From Delphinus delphis (lineage: Eukaryota; Chordata; Mammalia; Artiodactyla; Delphinidae): a stretch of DNA of 64,000 bases. The DNA lies in NCBI RefSeq assembly GCF_949987515.2, contig NC_082694.2:62680080-62744079 (forward strand). Direction: 5' to 3'. The notes under the pieces were generated by a model. It searched no databases. It was given only the letters and a program-made list of their open reading frames with translations, and was not told the DNA's origin. A program made the translations under genes and the position numbers. Each line of letters opens with the position of its first letter. Position 1 is the first letter of the stretch. Below, in pieces: positions 24,131-37,010 of the stretch.

Positions 24131-25425
24131 TAAGAGATCAGCAACTTAAAACGCATACATTTTGAGTATATTCAGGTGCCAGTATTTAAATGTGAAAGCA
24201 TTTTTACCAATAGTAAATGCTAGGTCAGAGTGGATAGGGATAAATAAAACTTTGAGGAACAGGAGACTATCTATCATCCAGGGATGAGTGAGTGTTGCAA
24301 TGAGATTTGAAAGTTGGCTCAAACTGGGGAGGCAGAGAACAGAACATTTAAGATGAAAGGAGAATTAAAACAGATACGGAAGTAGTGTGAGTTTATGAAA
24401 TAGCATAAAATAGTATACAAAATAACACTGAATAGGCAGAAGTAGAAGAAATATGCTGAGTAATCGTGAAAATTAATGCTGCATAGGAAGAAACAGCTTG
24501 AAGAAGACATTGAAAGTAAGGCAGGGACTTTGAATGGTTGAAAACTGAATGCTGCTAAAAGGTTCTGAGAAGAGAAGAGATGTTTTTAGAGCAGGGCTTA
24601 AGGAAGCTGGATGTGTGGAGGCCAAAGCAGGATGGAGGCTAGAGCAGATGCCTTTGCAGGGATCTCACTCTGAGATGGGTGTGCCAGCAGTAGAACTGAT
24701 TAGAAATTAGGAAGCAAAATCAGCAGTGTGACGTGGTGACAGATACTAATTAGACCATCATAAAGGAGGCTACACCAAAAATGATGACAAGATTTTGCAT
24801 CTGGCTGACTGGAATCATGGGATCCCCTCAGAAGAAAGGAAGACAGGGAAGGTGTGAAGTCTGAGTTGACTGAATGCAAACTTGCATGTGCAGACATCCC
24901 TCCATCATTCTGAAGTCGTATGATTGGAGCTCCTGTGAGAGGGTAAGACCTGTGCTACAAATTGGGTAATTATCAGAAGATGGGTTGTGGGTGACACTAG
25001 GACAAATTTTACCATGGGAGGGGAGGAGGGACATTGGAGCAACACAGAGGCAGAGACGAGTACAAGAAATGGTACTAGCAAATCTTCGTTTTAAAGGGAT
25101 CAACAGGACTGAGAGCTAGTAAACCCAGGTAAGTAAAAGGTTTTACCTCAAAGAAAGCTGCATCATTCAGAGGAGGCAGGTCTGGACACCAGACTTTCAC
25201 AGTGAGCAAGACAGATGCTCCCAAGTTAAAAGGGCTAATCTGATCCTAGGACAGTTTGCTCCTTGTCCTTGTTTATTTTCCTTGCTATAGGGCAGTGTCA
25301 AAGACTTGAGTTATTCAATAAACCAAAGAGGGGAGAAAAAGTATCCACTTATTATCAATTTGCATCTGGTTAAATCAAAGTAAGAAGGAGGGAGGAAAAA
25401 ACTTCTTTTAGAAATGATGTTTAAA
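24131..25425. other. unassigned intergenic DNA
   Basis: Purine-rich in places, with no supported gene or named repeat. Confidence 0.4.
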
Positions 25426-25883
25426 AATATTATAACAGGGGGCTTCCCTGGTGGCACAGTGGTTGAGAGTCCGCCTGCCAATGCAGGGGACACAGGTTCG
25501 TGCCCAGGTCCGGGAAGATCCCACATGCCGCGAAGCGGCTGGGCCCGTGAGCCATGGCCGCTGAGCCTGCGCGTCCGGAGCCTGTGCTCCGCAATAGGAG
25601 AGGCCACAACAGTGAGAGGCCCGCGTACTGCAAACAAACAAACAAACAAAATATGATAACAGGGGCTTCCCTGGTGGCGCAGTGGTTGAGAGTCCGCCTG
25701 CCGATGCAGGGCACACGGGTTCGTGCCCCGGTCTGGGAAGATCCCACATGCCGCGGAGCGGCTGGGCCCATGAGCCATGGCTGCTGAGCCTGCATTTCCA
25801 GAGCCTGTGCTCCGCAACAGGAGATGCCACAACAGTGAGAGGCCCGCGTACCGAAAAAAAACCAACAAAAAATTATGATAACA
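25426..25883 (+). mobile_element. tandem pair of cetacean CHR SINEs with three target-site copies
   Basis: SINE A (about 25438-25649) and SINE B (about 25664-25870) are both sense and full length. Each has the tRNA-like head with a Pol III A box (tggyrcagtgg) and B box ('ggttcgtgccc'), the tRNA-unrelated body, and an A-rich tail (CAAA repeats in A). Related repeats 'aatattataaca' (25426), 'aatatgataaca' (25650) and 'aattatgataaca' (25871) flank and separate them. A and B differ at roughly fifteen sites. Long open frames on both strands across the pair only reflect GC-rich SINE sequence. Confidence 0.9.
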
Positions 25884-26074
25884 AATGATTTCTCCAAATG
25901 GAGGCGCAAACACAGAAGAAAAAAAATCATGACACTAAGAACTTTCTTAGTCAAGAAACTCTTGACTTAAGTAACACCCACCATTGAGTATGTTAGAAAA
26001 TAAACAGAATAAAGAAGGTTGGAAATGTAAGAAAATTACTGGCAGTATAATGTTATAGAATAAACATGACAATA

Positions 26075-26265
26075 TTAATATATTGTACACTTACTATGAG
26101 CAGGCACTCTTCTAGAATTCTACGCTGAGTCAGTTATCCAGAGAAGAGGAGGCATTATTATTCTAACTGTATAGGTGAGGAAAAACTAAGCTCAGGCAGA
26201 GTAAGTGTTGAAGCAGAAATTACACAGCTAAGAAGTTATGGAACCAGGATATGAATCGTCCTTAA
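26075..26265 (+). repeat. MIR SINE relic
   Basis: 'cacttactatgagcaggcac', 'ggtgaggaaaaactaagctc' and 'cacagctaagaagttatgga' follow the MIR core in sense orientation. Confidence 0.65.
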
Positions 26266-26599
26266 ATTTGTCATACTCTGTACCCTTTTCTACAAAGTGG
26301 AGACAGTAGTATTTAGCACATGCAGGTAGGTATAATGGTCAAAAGCGTTTTGCAAAGGAAAACAATTGGCATAGTTTCTGGACCATATAATAGCGGATGT
26401 TTGTATTTGTCCCTGAGGAGCCAAGGGGCATCACGAGGGTACTGAAAGCCTGAGAAGCAGAGGGAGGAAAGGAAGGTGACAATGAGAAGCTTGGGATTAG
26501 GGAGAATCCCGTTCTGATTAGAGCTTGTAGCGGGGGAGAGGGTGAGGGCAGAATTGGATCTCTAGCTCCTGTGCCCCATCCTCCAACTGGTCTAAGAAA

Positions 26600-26712
26600 A
26601 CTACATGTATATATATACATATATATATATATTATACATACATATATATTATACATACATATATTATACATACATATATATTATATATGTTATATATATA
26701 CATATATAAAAT
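26600..26712. repeat. TA-rich microsatellite with a TATATTATACATACA unit
   Basis: TA dinucleotides and a 15-16-base unit built of 'tatattatacataca' repeat several times. Confidence 0.85.
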
Positions 26713-27534
26713 TTGATGAATGAATAGATAAATGAATATATGAAGTGGCTTTAACTCTCTACTTAGTGTGGATAAACTAGCGGTTTATATTTGAATGTTT
26801 CTTCTCATTCTTTTTCATTTGTATTTATTTGGTTTAATTTGACTGTAAATAAATTCATACAGTTCTCATTTCATGAATGCATTCAGACATTCATTTGGTA
26901 AACACTTACTGAGCACCACTGGGCAACAAGCATTCTCTCTCAAATGGCTCTTCTGCTGTCTTCACAAAAGGTTAAATGAGGAACAACTCCAAATATTATT
27001 ATAGAAACATACAGTTTCCTCTAGTTAAGATTCTGATGCCCAGAGTGGGAAATCTAGCAAAGCAGCATTCCTAGAGAATGTCATTTTGACAAGGGTTGTT
27101 TCTCATGATGTTACATGAGGTACATGTCTACTTGGCGAGAATCTGCTCAGTCAGTAGTTTGGTTATCCAGCCAATTACAGCCACTGGTTATAACCATGTC
27201 ACTAGGTAGCTTTCTGGAACTTTCCTTAAAAGACATCTGGAGTATTCCCATTGCCCTGTCTTAATCTATTCTTGTCTTTTTCAGTCCTGCTCCCTGGAAC
27301 ATAATGCCACCTGGACCATGAGGACAATGCCTACACCTAGAGATGATAGAAAGGTGAGGACTAATGGAGCTTGGATCTCTGAGGATGATTTGAGCACATC
27401 CTCCATCCGACTTCTGAGCTACATGATATTAGACTTTTTCAAAAAAGAGAAATAAACCTATATCTTGTTTAAAACTTTATTACTCAGGGATTTTGTAATA
27501 TCCATGAACAAAATTATTTCTAACAAATACAGAT
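26713..27534. other. mostly unassigned; possible old LTR end near 27270-27480
   Basis: 'gcttggatctctgaggatga' with 'agagaaataaacctatatct' resembles the end of an old LTR-type repeat, including an AATAAA. It is too diverged to name. No gene can be supported. Confidence 0.3.
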
Positions 27535-27745
27535 TCAAATGCAAGCTCTGTCATTTATTGATTTTATGAACATGCACCTAAATTTAGCACATGGTCCTTA
27601 GTTTTCTCATCTTTAAACTAAAGATTGAATACTCATTATACAAGTTTATTGTGAGAATTAAATAATTTAGAAAAATCAATTAGGATTGTGCCTGATGCAA
27701 AGTAAGTGTTCAATAAATGGTAGCTGCTATTTTTATTGTAGACAT
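27535..27745 (+). repeat. MIR SINE relic
   Basis: 'ttagttttctcatctttaaa', 'attgtgagaattaaataatt' and 'agtaagtgttcaataaatgg' match, in order, the 3' two-thirds of MIR. Confidence 0.7.
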
Positions 27746-28665
27746 AATAATCCTTATATCTCATTGCTTGAATGAAGACTCAGGGAATTTTTTAAAGATT
27801 TCTAGTAAAGAAACATAAACTATTCATTTGCTTTTCAAAGCATATGGGCTGACTGTATATCTGTGAGGATTATAGGATCCATTGTACTGGAGGAAAAATT
27901 AAACGTTTCTATATCTCACAGCAAAAATGACTTTCTTTAGTAATACCAGTCTTATCCAGACCCAAGTCTCATGATCAAGAAAAGAACAAAATGTCATAAA
28001 TCAATGCAGCTATTTCAGTTGATTCACATTAAAGTACAAATATATGTTTTGAGACCCAATGTCTTTAGGATAGAGAAATGAGAGACATTCCATTGATTGT
28101 TTATTATAACTAACACATTCCAAAATAAAATTAGCGTGACTTATGAATATTGTCAGAGCATTAAAATATGGTTAGAATAAAAGATAAGACCAAATATGTA
28201 AAATCAGCATGTAGACCATGAGACTCAATCCAGTAACTGATATTGGGCAGCAGATACGTTTCCAAGTTTACCTGGCAGGAAAATTAAGTGGAAAATAAGA
28301 CTAGTTAAAGAGGTTATTGTCCATGAGAAAAGGTATACTAGGTTCTCTGGAGAAAAAAGACTTATCACATAAAAAATTTATTTCGCAATAAGAATTAAGG
28401 AAAAATATCTTGCCTCCACATAGTGATATTCTGAGCTGCAACTAATCTCAGAAGAGTAACTATAAAAAAATTTTTAAAATAAAAACTAAAAGAATTAGGA
28501 CTAAGCCTGGATTAATTTAGATACTTACCTGTAGTTTCACTGATTATATTGCCTATGTCTTAGGATTGAGGAAAGCTTGATTTTTATGATTTAATGAAAA
28601 TCTTTGATTACCTTGAAATCAATTTTCTTGATCATCACAGAAAAAAAGTTTGTTTTTGATGTTAG
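27746..28665. other. unassigned AT-rich DNA
   Basis: No gene or nameable repeat. Confidence 0.4.
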
Positions 28666-28667
28666 GG

Positions 28668-28675
28668 ATGTGTGT

Positions 28676-28707
<32 letters not shown>

Positions 28708-28728
28708 ACGTGCACGCATGTGTGTGTT
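28668..28728. repeat. (GT)n microsatellite
   Basis: TG repeats with TGCG interruptions. A second, looser CA-rich patch lies at 28815-28860. The open frames across them are low-complexity. Confidence 0.9.
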
Positions 28729-28860
28729 TTCAGAAGTAGTATTGGCAAGGGAATTCTCAGTACATACACTATTATTCAATGTAACTATGTTTTCCCACCC
28801 TACTTTTCACACTACACATATGTGCACACACATGCACACGCTCATGTGCTCACACACCCC

Positions 28861-30485
28861 ACATAAACATTCTCTGGGGTACACATATCTATTAAACTTT
28901 TATCAGTTAAAAAGAAAAATAGTCTTTGCAGGGACAACTGAGATTAGTTAGTGGTGCAGGTGATGAAAGAGCAACCTAAGTTAAGTCCTAATTCTTTACT
29001 TTTCTGAGATTGGTTTTAGCTCACAACATCATTAAGTATACTATTTAAAATTGAAAATTACAAGTTGTGTTAATTTTAAAAGCTCATATGGATTTGTTGT
29101 GTATTGGGAAATATTTGAATATATTATGTATTAGTATTCATACATGTTACATGAAAATGGTACATACAGGAGGACAGCTCATTTCCAAAAGTTATTTTTA
29201 ACAAATTGATTAACAATCCTAAAGGAAACTGAACTCAGTTATTTGTATTTGAATCAGAATTACATATTATAGTTATTTGGGCTTTTGTTTTTCTTCTGGG
29301 ACCTATTAAAATGCTCAGGATAAAATATATCTGTCAATTCCTGTATTCTTATTCACATTCAAAACTGGAAAAACGATTGGTTAAGAATGTGCTTCTTCTC
29401 ATCACATTCAAAAGGAAGTCCACAAACCAGCAAAAAATAATAAATCTGCTGCAAATCTTTTCTATTTACTCTCCCCCATCAGCAGTTTTGGAAGAGCTTT
29501 CCACTGTCTTCTCCATTTGATTTTAGTATAAGAAGCCACAAAAATTGCTGCTTGGGGAGAAGTCACATCAATAAATCCAGAAAATTCTATTTACCTCATT
29601 AGGAAAACATAAGCACACAGACACATATATACACACACACACAAAGTATACAAGAGAAAGGAGCCTTTCCCCTAGAGATAGTCACGTTCACCAGTGTTCA
29701 CCAGTGTTGGGTAAACCTGAAAATTTACACTTTCATGATATATTCCCTTTTAATGTATCTGATTTGTCCACTGAAGGACACAGAAAGCCATCTTTCCAGA
29801 TTATATAAGTGAAGGGGTCAACATTTGCTGGCCTATAAATTCTGGAATTTCTCAAGAGATGCTAGAGACACTGAAACTTTCAGATGATCTTAAGTCATGT
29901 TTTATAAGTGTTATGTTGGTTCATCTTTATCTTTACATCAAATCACTGCCCCAAGGAACATAGGCAGCTGCAGTGCTGGGAGAACTTACATCTTGCCCAG
30001 GCATCAAGGTTGATGTAGGCTTCTGCACAGACAGCCAGAATTATGTCTGCATGTTGTCCTTAGTTTTGGCATAAGGCCACCAATCCATTTTTTAAATTGA
30101 AACAAAATATGTTTGTCTAATGTCACTTGGAGTTCTGCTTCTACCAGAAGCCCTGGGTGGGCCAGCAAATTTTTTGAATACGTGATGGCACGTTCAACTC
30201 TGAGAGTGTATGCTTCCCCACCCATTCCAGTCTAATTGTTTAGTAGAACAAAGGACTTTTTTTGTTGGAAAAAAAGAGATCAGGGCACCCTGAGCAGCAT
30301 CCCCTGAAAGGTAGCTTGGTCAGTCCTTCTCCATGTTTGGGTGATTACATGAGAATGTTCTTAGCCCAGAGTTCAACAAGCTTATTAAGTCCACTGAATA
30401 TCACAGGGGTACTCAAAGCCCAAATAGAGGAAAAAAAGAAGTATAGTAATCTAATGAATAAAGACCTAGTTTCAAACCGAAGTAC
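28861..30485. other. unassigned intergenic DNA
   Basis: Includes a short CACA patch at 29620-29645. No gene can be supported. Confidence 0.4.
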
Positions 30486-30489
30486 ACAT

Positions 30490-30605
30490 AGTTATTAACT
30501 GTGGAATCTTAGACAAAGCATGGTTTCTCAAAATACAATTTCCTCATCTGTAAAATGGGGGAAATAATACTTGCCTTATTGGTATTACTCATCTGAGGAC
30601 AAATA
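30490..30605 (+). repeat. MIR-like relic
   Basis: 'ctgtggaatcttagacaaag', then 'aatttcctcatctgtaaaat' and 'gggggaaataatacttgcct', a clear MIR central block. Confidence 0.65.
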
Positions 30606-30739
30606 TTATTTAAAATTGGGTAACATATGGCCCAAGATTGTAGCCACAGTTGAGATGGTATAACTTGTTGTTTTAGACATAGTGAGTACACAGTAAATAT
30701 TTGCTAACTTAAAAGGGAAGATGCACATGGTATAAAGCT

Positions 30740-31180
30740 TAAATTTAAGGCCCTATGTTATATGCTGTCCTGACATCTGGTAAATATGGAAGGGCTTCAA
30801 ATGGCCTAATGGCAAGTTGTCTTCCCCACTCTGCTCTGTGGATAAGGTCCTCTAGCCCAACAATCCTCCTTATCATGGGGACAAGGTACAGTTCCTGCTT
30901 ATCTCTGAGTAGCAGGTTTCAGTTCCTTGCCAGCCCTTTGAAATATCAAGCAAGCTGATTACATCCCCTGTGGGAATAAGGGGTCACCTCATCCTCTTGG
31001 TTCTACAAATGCTGCCTCCCACACTGCCTACCTGTTCACTTTGTTCCCTAGTGCAACCCCATGTGGCCATGCATGGCATGTGCCGTCCTCTTCCCCATGC
31101 TGTGAGTCTATGTGATTAATAAATTGCTGTCTATCTCATCTGTCTAGTGTCTGGTGTTGTGTGTGTGTGACCATGGCCAT
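30740..31180 (+). mobile_element. possible solo LTR of an old endogenous retrovirus
   Basis: The 3' part has an LTR layout: 'ctatgtgattaataaattgc' (an AATAAA polyadenylation signal), 'tgtctatctcatctg' and then 'gtctggtgttgtgtg', similar to the R/U5 of mammalian class I LTRs. Upstream is a moderately GC-rich block that could be U3. There is no coding region beside it. The 5' limit is uncertain and no duplicated target site was found. Confidence 0.4.
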
Positions 31181-34100
31181 CGCCATAGCCATAGGGTGGG
31201 AATGGGAATCTCTCCCTCACCAAATGGGTGAGCAGGAAATGATTAAAACAATAGGTAAATAAAAGAAAGTGAGCAAATGAGGGCAAAAGGGGAAGAAAAG
31301 TAGGAGAATGCAAATAATGGGAAATAGAATAAAGAGTTAGAGTCACAGGAAGAGGGGTATTATATGGCTAGCCAAAATAGCCTTAAAAGTTGCTTCTTCC
31401 TGAACTCTTGATATATTCAAATGAAAATGATATATTTTTCAACATAAATTTGTATATGGATTGATGCGAACATTTTTTTTAAATGCACAATTGAACATTG
31501 GTAATTTTGTTTCTTTATAGATGAAAAGATGAAAAGAAATAGATGAAAAGAAATAGAAATAAGGTCTTGTATGCATTTATTTTAAGACATATTTCATAAG
31601 ATCAGCAATGTGACTGGTGTCCTTTGGTGTATCAGTGTGGGTTGGGGAATGTGGGCAGACAGCCTGGTTCTTTAGAAGAAATCTCACTTCTCCGGAGGCT
31701 GACATTTAGCAATTTTGTATTAGTTATGTCTCCTTTGAATTGCTCAGAGGACAGGAGGGCTTCATAAATACAAACTTAATTAAATGTGAAGACTAGGTGG
31801 TGGATTTGAGATGAAGAGGTGGGGAGAGCTCACACTGCCATGTTTTTCAACGAATCAGTATGGTTAAATAAATGGGAAAGTCATGATAAATCCCCTGCTA
31901 AAGTTCACTCTATTTTAGGAAGGTGCTTCATGTAATTAAAATACTTATGAAATAGTCCTCTGTTTCTCTACAGGGAATGATCAGGACAGGAACAGAAGAA
32001 TTTCTTTCCTCTGGTTTCCTTAGAACCTGAATTAAACCAAGTAAATAACTTTTTTTACTTATAAAATTTTAGATTATTACATTAATAAAAATAACAAAAT
32101 ATTAACACCAGATCTTGGGATTCCAGAGCCTATGCTTCTCCTGATACCCCACTAACACTCCATCATGAGGCACTGTTCTCATCTCTATCCAGCTCTTGTC
32201 AACGCATTCAACACTGATTCGCTTACTTCCAAAATACATTTTCCTGAGCATTTGCAAAGGGATTAGGCACATTTCTTCTACTGCAGTATGACTGTAAGCG
32301 GAGCAAGAGGCTAACTTGGTTTCCCCTTGAATTGGATTCTTTCTTAACTGGATGTTGATTATTTGAGGATCTGGGTGGGATCCTGAAAAAAACCAAATTA
32401 AGATCAACTGATTGTATGGTTGATGGCCTCATTCTTGCCTACACTTGAACTTAGGCATCTCCACTTTCAAGATGTTCCTAAGTAGTTCTTCCTTGGAGAA
32501 ATTTCCATTCCTGTTAATACTATCAATTGAAATCACTTTTTAAAATTCTATATTGAGTGGGTATACTGCACTCTACTGAGCAAAATGGAGGATATAAAAA
32601 TAAGGAAGATTAGGGCTTTGCTTTCAAAGAGTTACAGTCTAGTGGAAGAGCTGTCTTGTACACAACCACTAATTTCCTGGTGATTCTGTTTCATATCGTT
32701 CACGTCTTTATGTCTTCTCCCCAAAGTAAAACCTAACCAATCTCATAAATAATTTATTGTAATGTTGAACCCTCTTTGCAAGCTAACAATTGCTTTTTAA
32801 TAAGAATTCTCTGGAGAAAATAATAACTCAGATGAATAACTCCAAAAGAAGGAATTTCAGGAACTCTAACACGTTGCTTATAGAGGTTTGGTATAGATAG
32901 TTAACAACATAGCATCCCTCAAGTGACATCCACTTATTTTTATCTATGTATATGGCTAACTAACTCTGATATATGATATGTCATTCTCACCTGCAATCAA
33001 CTAAATTTTGATCCAGACAACTGACCCACTTCCTATGTGACACACTGGCATTATTTTTAATTTTCACCTTTTACATACAACTTACTGTGTTTGGTATCTT
33101 TGTGGTATTTTAGGAGAAAAGCAGTCCCTATGTGGCCTGAATAATGTCAGAGTTTTCACATTATTAGTATGTAGGATTTGGGTTATGGAACAATGTTGCC
33201 AGCAGACTTGAAGATGTGTTTAGAATACATGCAGTGTTAAGAGCCTCTTCAGTGATTCACAGCAGTTACAATTTTTGCTTTTATTAAACTAGAGTAATTG
33301 AAGAGGAAAATGCCTTGCTTTTACTTTAAGGAGCAGTGGGTGAGGGGAGGCCTAATATTTTAACCCAAAACCAAAATATTGAGTATATGCAAATTTGCCC
33401 TTTTACAGTATGAACCAAATTGTTCTTTTTTACACAAAGAAAGGGAAAAGGGACTCCCAAGGTCATGTTTCCTGAATGCTTAATTGTACAATGACAATTC
33501 AATAACCTTTCTGGAATACAGATATATGAGGATCAACCTGATTTGTTTAGTCACTGGTAATGTTATCATGATCACACATAAATATGAAAAGAAAAAGAAA
33601 AAAAACAGAGACCAATTCAACTATTTAAAATAAACTACTATCATCTCCATCTTAAAAAACTTTATAAGAATATCTAAATAAATGGTTTTTCCCTGAATCC
33701 TCCCTTAGACATTAATGTCTAAGATTATAATGTCTGATAATCTTCTGAACACAAAATAAGAAAATGAAAAAGACAAATGTTTACTTGTCCACTTTTGAAA
33801 GCTAGCAATTTGGGAAACAATTTGAAGATACTGGGACAGGGAATATACTGTATAGAAAAGGAGCATATAATATTGCTGTTAATATTTTGGGAAAATTAGA
33901 AATACACATTATAGACTAAATTAAGACTAATTCTCAAGTATTGTACTTAGATATAGTTGAACTGCAATTATTAACAAGTATCAGGGTAAATATTTTTTGA
34001 ATCACTTTAATAAAACATTCAGAAACATGAATATCTGTACCACAATCATAGCCTTTAAATATTAAAATTTAGCATTTCATCTAGTGAGGTTTCAGAAATG

Positions 34101-34365
34101 TTTACATCCTGGGAGAGTGTTCAGGACTCCTTTTGCTTCAGAAATCACTCAAAACTCTACAGCAAAAACAGAGCATCTCCTGAAAATGTATGATGTCACA
34201 ATTTTTTCCTTAATTATAAGAGCAATAAGATCCATTTTGGAACATTTATATATAGATATAATAAATTATGCATTTTCTTTAACTAAAGACAGCCACTATT
34301 AATAGTTTACTTTTATACTTTAAGGTCTTTGAATGCAGTTAAAATAATACAATACATTTATATAT
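31181..34365. other. unassigned AT-rich intergenic DNA
   Basis: About 3 kb in which I see no gene, RNA or nameable repeat. Confidence 0.4.
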
Positions 34366-34367
34366 AT

Positions 34368-34940
34368 ATTTTAACATCTTTATTGGAGTATAATTGCTTT
34401 AAAATGGTGTGTTAGCTTCTGCTGTATAACAAAGTGAATCAGCTATATGTATACATATATCCCCATATCCCCTCCCTCTTATGTCTCCCTCCCAACCTCC
34501 CTATCTCACCCCTCTAGGTGGTCACAAAGCACCGAGCTGTTCTCCCTGTGCTATGCGGCTGCTTCCCACTAGCTATCTATTTTACATTTGGTAGTGTATG
34601 TAAGTCCATGCCACTCTCTCACTTCTTCCCAGCATACCCTTCTCCCTCCCTGTGTCCTCAAGTCCATTCTCTATGTCTGCATCTTTATTCCTGTCCTGTC
34701 CCTATGTTCTTCAGAACCTTTTTTTATTTTAGATTCCATATATATGTGTTAGCATACGGTATTTGTTTTTCTCTTTCTGACTTACTTCACTCTGTAGGAA
34801 AGCCTTTAGGTCCATCTACCTCACTACAAATAATTCAATTTCATTTCTTTTTATGGCTGAGTAATATTCCATTGTATATATGTGCTACATCTTCTTTATC
34901 CATTCATCTGTCGATGGACACTTAGGTTGTTTCCATTTTT
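34368..34940 (-). mobile_element. 5'-truncated L1 3' end (antisense)
   Basis: The complement of the L1 3'UTR (from 'taacatctttattggagtat', which holds the complement of AATAAA) and of the last ~40 codons of ORF2 ('ctgagtaatattccattgta'). It matches 39214-39790 of the full-length L1 and breaks off near 34940 in 'ggttgtttccat'. The plus-strand open frame at 34518-34925 is antisense to this and is not a gene. Confidence 0.9.
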
Positions 34941-35106
34941 TCATTTAAATGTAAGTAATAGGCATTTCCTTATAAATTAAGGTTTTAATACAAAGAGATC
35001 CCAAATTTATGTTTTCTTTAAAGGACTCAAGAATAAATCCATTATGATTTAGACTCAAGCAGCAACTTTTATCTCAACAGAAGCTGAGAGGAAGTCATTA
35101 CCATTC

Positions 35107-35546
35107 AAAAATTCAATAGCTGGGGTTTCCCTGGTGGCGCAGTGGTTGAGAGTCCGCCTGCCGATGCAGGGGACACGGGTTCGTGCCCCGGTCCGGGAAG
35201 ATCCCACATGCCGCGGAGCAGCTGGGCCTGTGAGCCGTGTCCAGAGCCTGTGCTCCGCAACGGGAGAGGCCACAACAGTGAGAGGCCCGCGTACCGCAAA
35301 AAAAAAAAAAAAAAAATTCAATACCTGAAAGGGCTTCCCTGGTGGCGCAGTGGTTGAGAGTCTGCCTGCCGATGCAGAGGACATGGGTTCGTACCCCGGT
35401 CCGGGAAGATCCCACATGCCGCGGAGCAGCTGGGCCTGTGAGCCGTGTCCAGAGCCTGTGCTCCGCAACGGGAGAGGCCACAACAGTGAGAGGCACGCGT
35501 ACCGCAAAAAAAAAAAAAGAAAGCACTGTAAAAATTCAATACCTGA
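35107..35546 (+). mobile_element. tandem pair of near-identical CHR SINEs with three target-site copies
   Basis: Copies at about 35123-35311 and 35331-35529 share the same internal gap: after 'gctgggcctgtgagccgtgt' a stretch of about 17 bases present in other copies here (25550-25575) is missing. Only about five bases differ between them. The repeat 'aaaaattcaatacctga' lies between them (35312-35328) and after them (35530-35546), and with two changes before them (35107-35123). A short extra 'gaaagcactgt' precedes the last repeat. Both keep Pol III A and B boxes. Confidence 0.9.
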
Positions 35547-35879
35547 TTTTTTTTAATATATAGAACTGAAAGATTTGAGGAACTGTAAGAACAAAACGGG
35601 GTAAATCTAAAAGCTTGTCATAATAATATGCAACCCTGTAGTAAAAGGGCTATTTTGGTTTGCAGTTCAGCTCTCAGAAACTGGTTTACAAAGTATCCAA
35701 CTCAAAAAAATAAAAGCAATCTCATCCTGTACTTCTTATAAGTGAAAAGTGCATTTCAGTGGGTGCATCTGCCATGTACTGTGACAGGAATTTTTGCAAA
35801 TACGAATTAATTTAATCCTCAAATAACCCATATAAATGAAAATATCACTCCTAATGTTAACACTCAGCCTCCCAATAGC

Positions 35880-36125
35880 TAATAATAATAATAATAGCAA
35901 CCATTTTACTGTCACTCAAATACTCATTTCAGGCACTTACTATGTGTTTGAAGTGCATTATCTCATTTAAAACGTAATCTCAAACAATATCACAAGGTAG
36001 ATATTTACTCCTATTTTATAGAACACAGAAGCTCAGAAAGATTAAGTAGTTTGTCTGAGGTCATACAGCCACTGATGGAAAGAATTGTCAGTATTCAAAC
36101 TCAGCCCTGTCTGATATCATCATCT
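35880..36125 (+). repeat. MIR SINE relic, preceded by short (AAT)n
   Basis: 'cacttactatgtgtttgaag', 'attatctcatttaaaacgta', 'acagaagctcagaaagatta' and 'aggtcatacagccactgatg' follow MIR almost end to end. Confidence 0.75.
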
Positions 36126-36435
36126 GTACTTTCTTCCTCAATGCATCCTGGTGCATAACTGTTCTGAAATGTCGATGGAATAGGCAGACTCTCTGCATGG
36201 GAAGATATGTCTGCCTGAAAAATAAAAATCAACATGCCTGCCTGAAATCCCACTCCCCTAGCATGCTCTTTCTCTCTGTTTTATTTTTCTTGGCTTTTGA
36301 TTCTCAAAAGCCTCTGATTTTAACGTGAACTACCTTAGAACATGAAAAATCTTAACTAGTAACACTTAAGGTTGTGGAGGAACAGAATATTGCAATTGAC
36401 AGCAAACTGAAAGTTGGTCTCCATGAAATGGAACC
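36126..36435. other. unassigned intergenic DNA
   Basis: No gene or nameable repeat. Confidence 0.4.
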
Positions 36436-36439
36436 AGCA

Positions 36440-37010
36440 AAAGGGCATTAAAAGTGCATGTGAGGTTCAACCACTACACACCTGTTGGGATAGACAAATC
36501 CAGAACACTAACAAGAGAGCAAACGCTGGTGAGAACATACAGCAACAGGAATTTTTACTTATCAATAGTGGGAATTCAACATGGTACAGCCACTTTGGAA
36601 GATAGTTGGTGGTTTCTTACAAAACTAAGCATACTCTTACCATACCATCCAGAAATCCCACTCCAATCTATTTACCCAAAGGATCTGAAAACTTATGTCC
36701 ACACAAGAACCTGCACATGGATGTTTATAGCAGATTTTTTCTGTGATTGCCAAAACTTGGAAGCAACCAACAAGTCCTTCTATAGGTGAATGGATAAATA
36801 AACTGTGGTATATCCAGACTATTGAATAATATTCAGCTCTAAAAAGAAATGAGCTGTTGTGAAAAGACATGGAGAAAACATAAATGTATGAAGCCAATCT
36901 GCAAAGGCAGTGTGATTCCAACTATATGATATTCTGGAAAAGGCAGAACTATGGAGACAGTAAAAAGATCAGTGCTTGCTAAGGTTTAGGGTGGGAGAGG
37001 GATGAAAAAA
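36440..37010 (+). mobile_element. ancient L1 ORF2 C-terminus and 3'UTR start
   Basis: Follows the end of L1 ORF2: 'aaccactacacacctgttgg', 'ggtacagccactttggaaga', 'cataccatccagaaatccca', 'tggaagcaaccaacaagtcc', 'aatattcagctctaaaaaga', and then a diverged 3'UTR. It is much more diverged than the other L1s, of the L1M age class. The open frames of 94-111 codons are remains of this. Confidence 0.7.

Noticed and set aside
25311..25954. Overlapping frames of 140-200 codons on the minus strand
   Set aside because: They read through the complement of the tandem SINEs. The same peptides appear at 35 and 56 kb wherever this SINE occurs.
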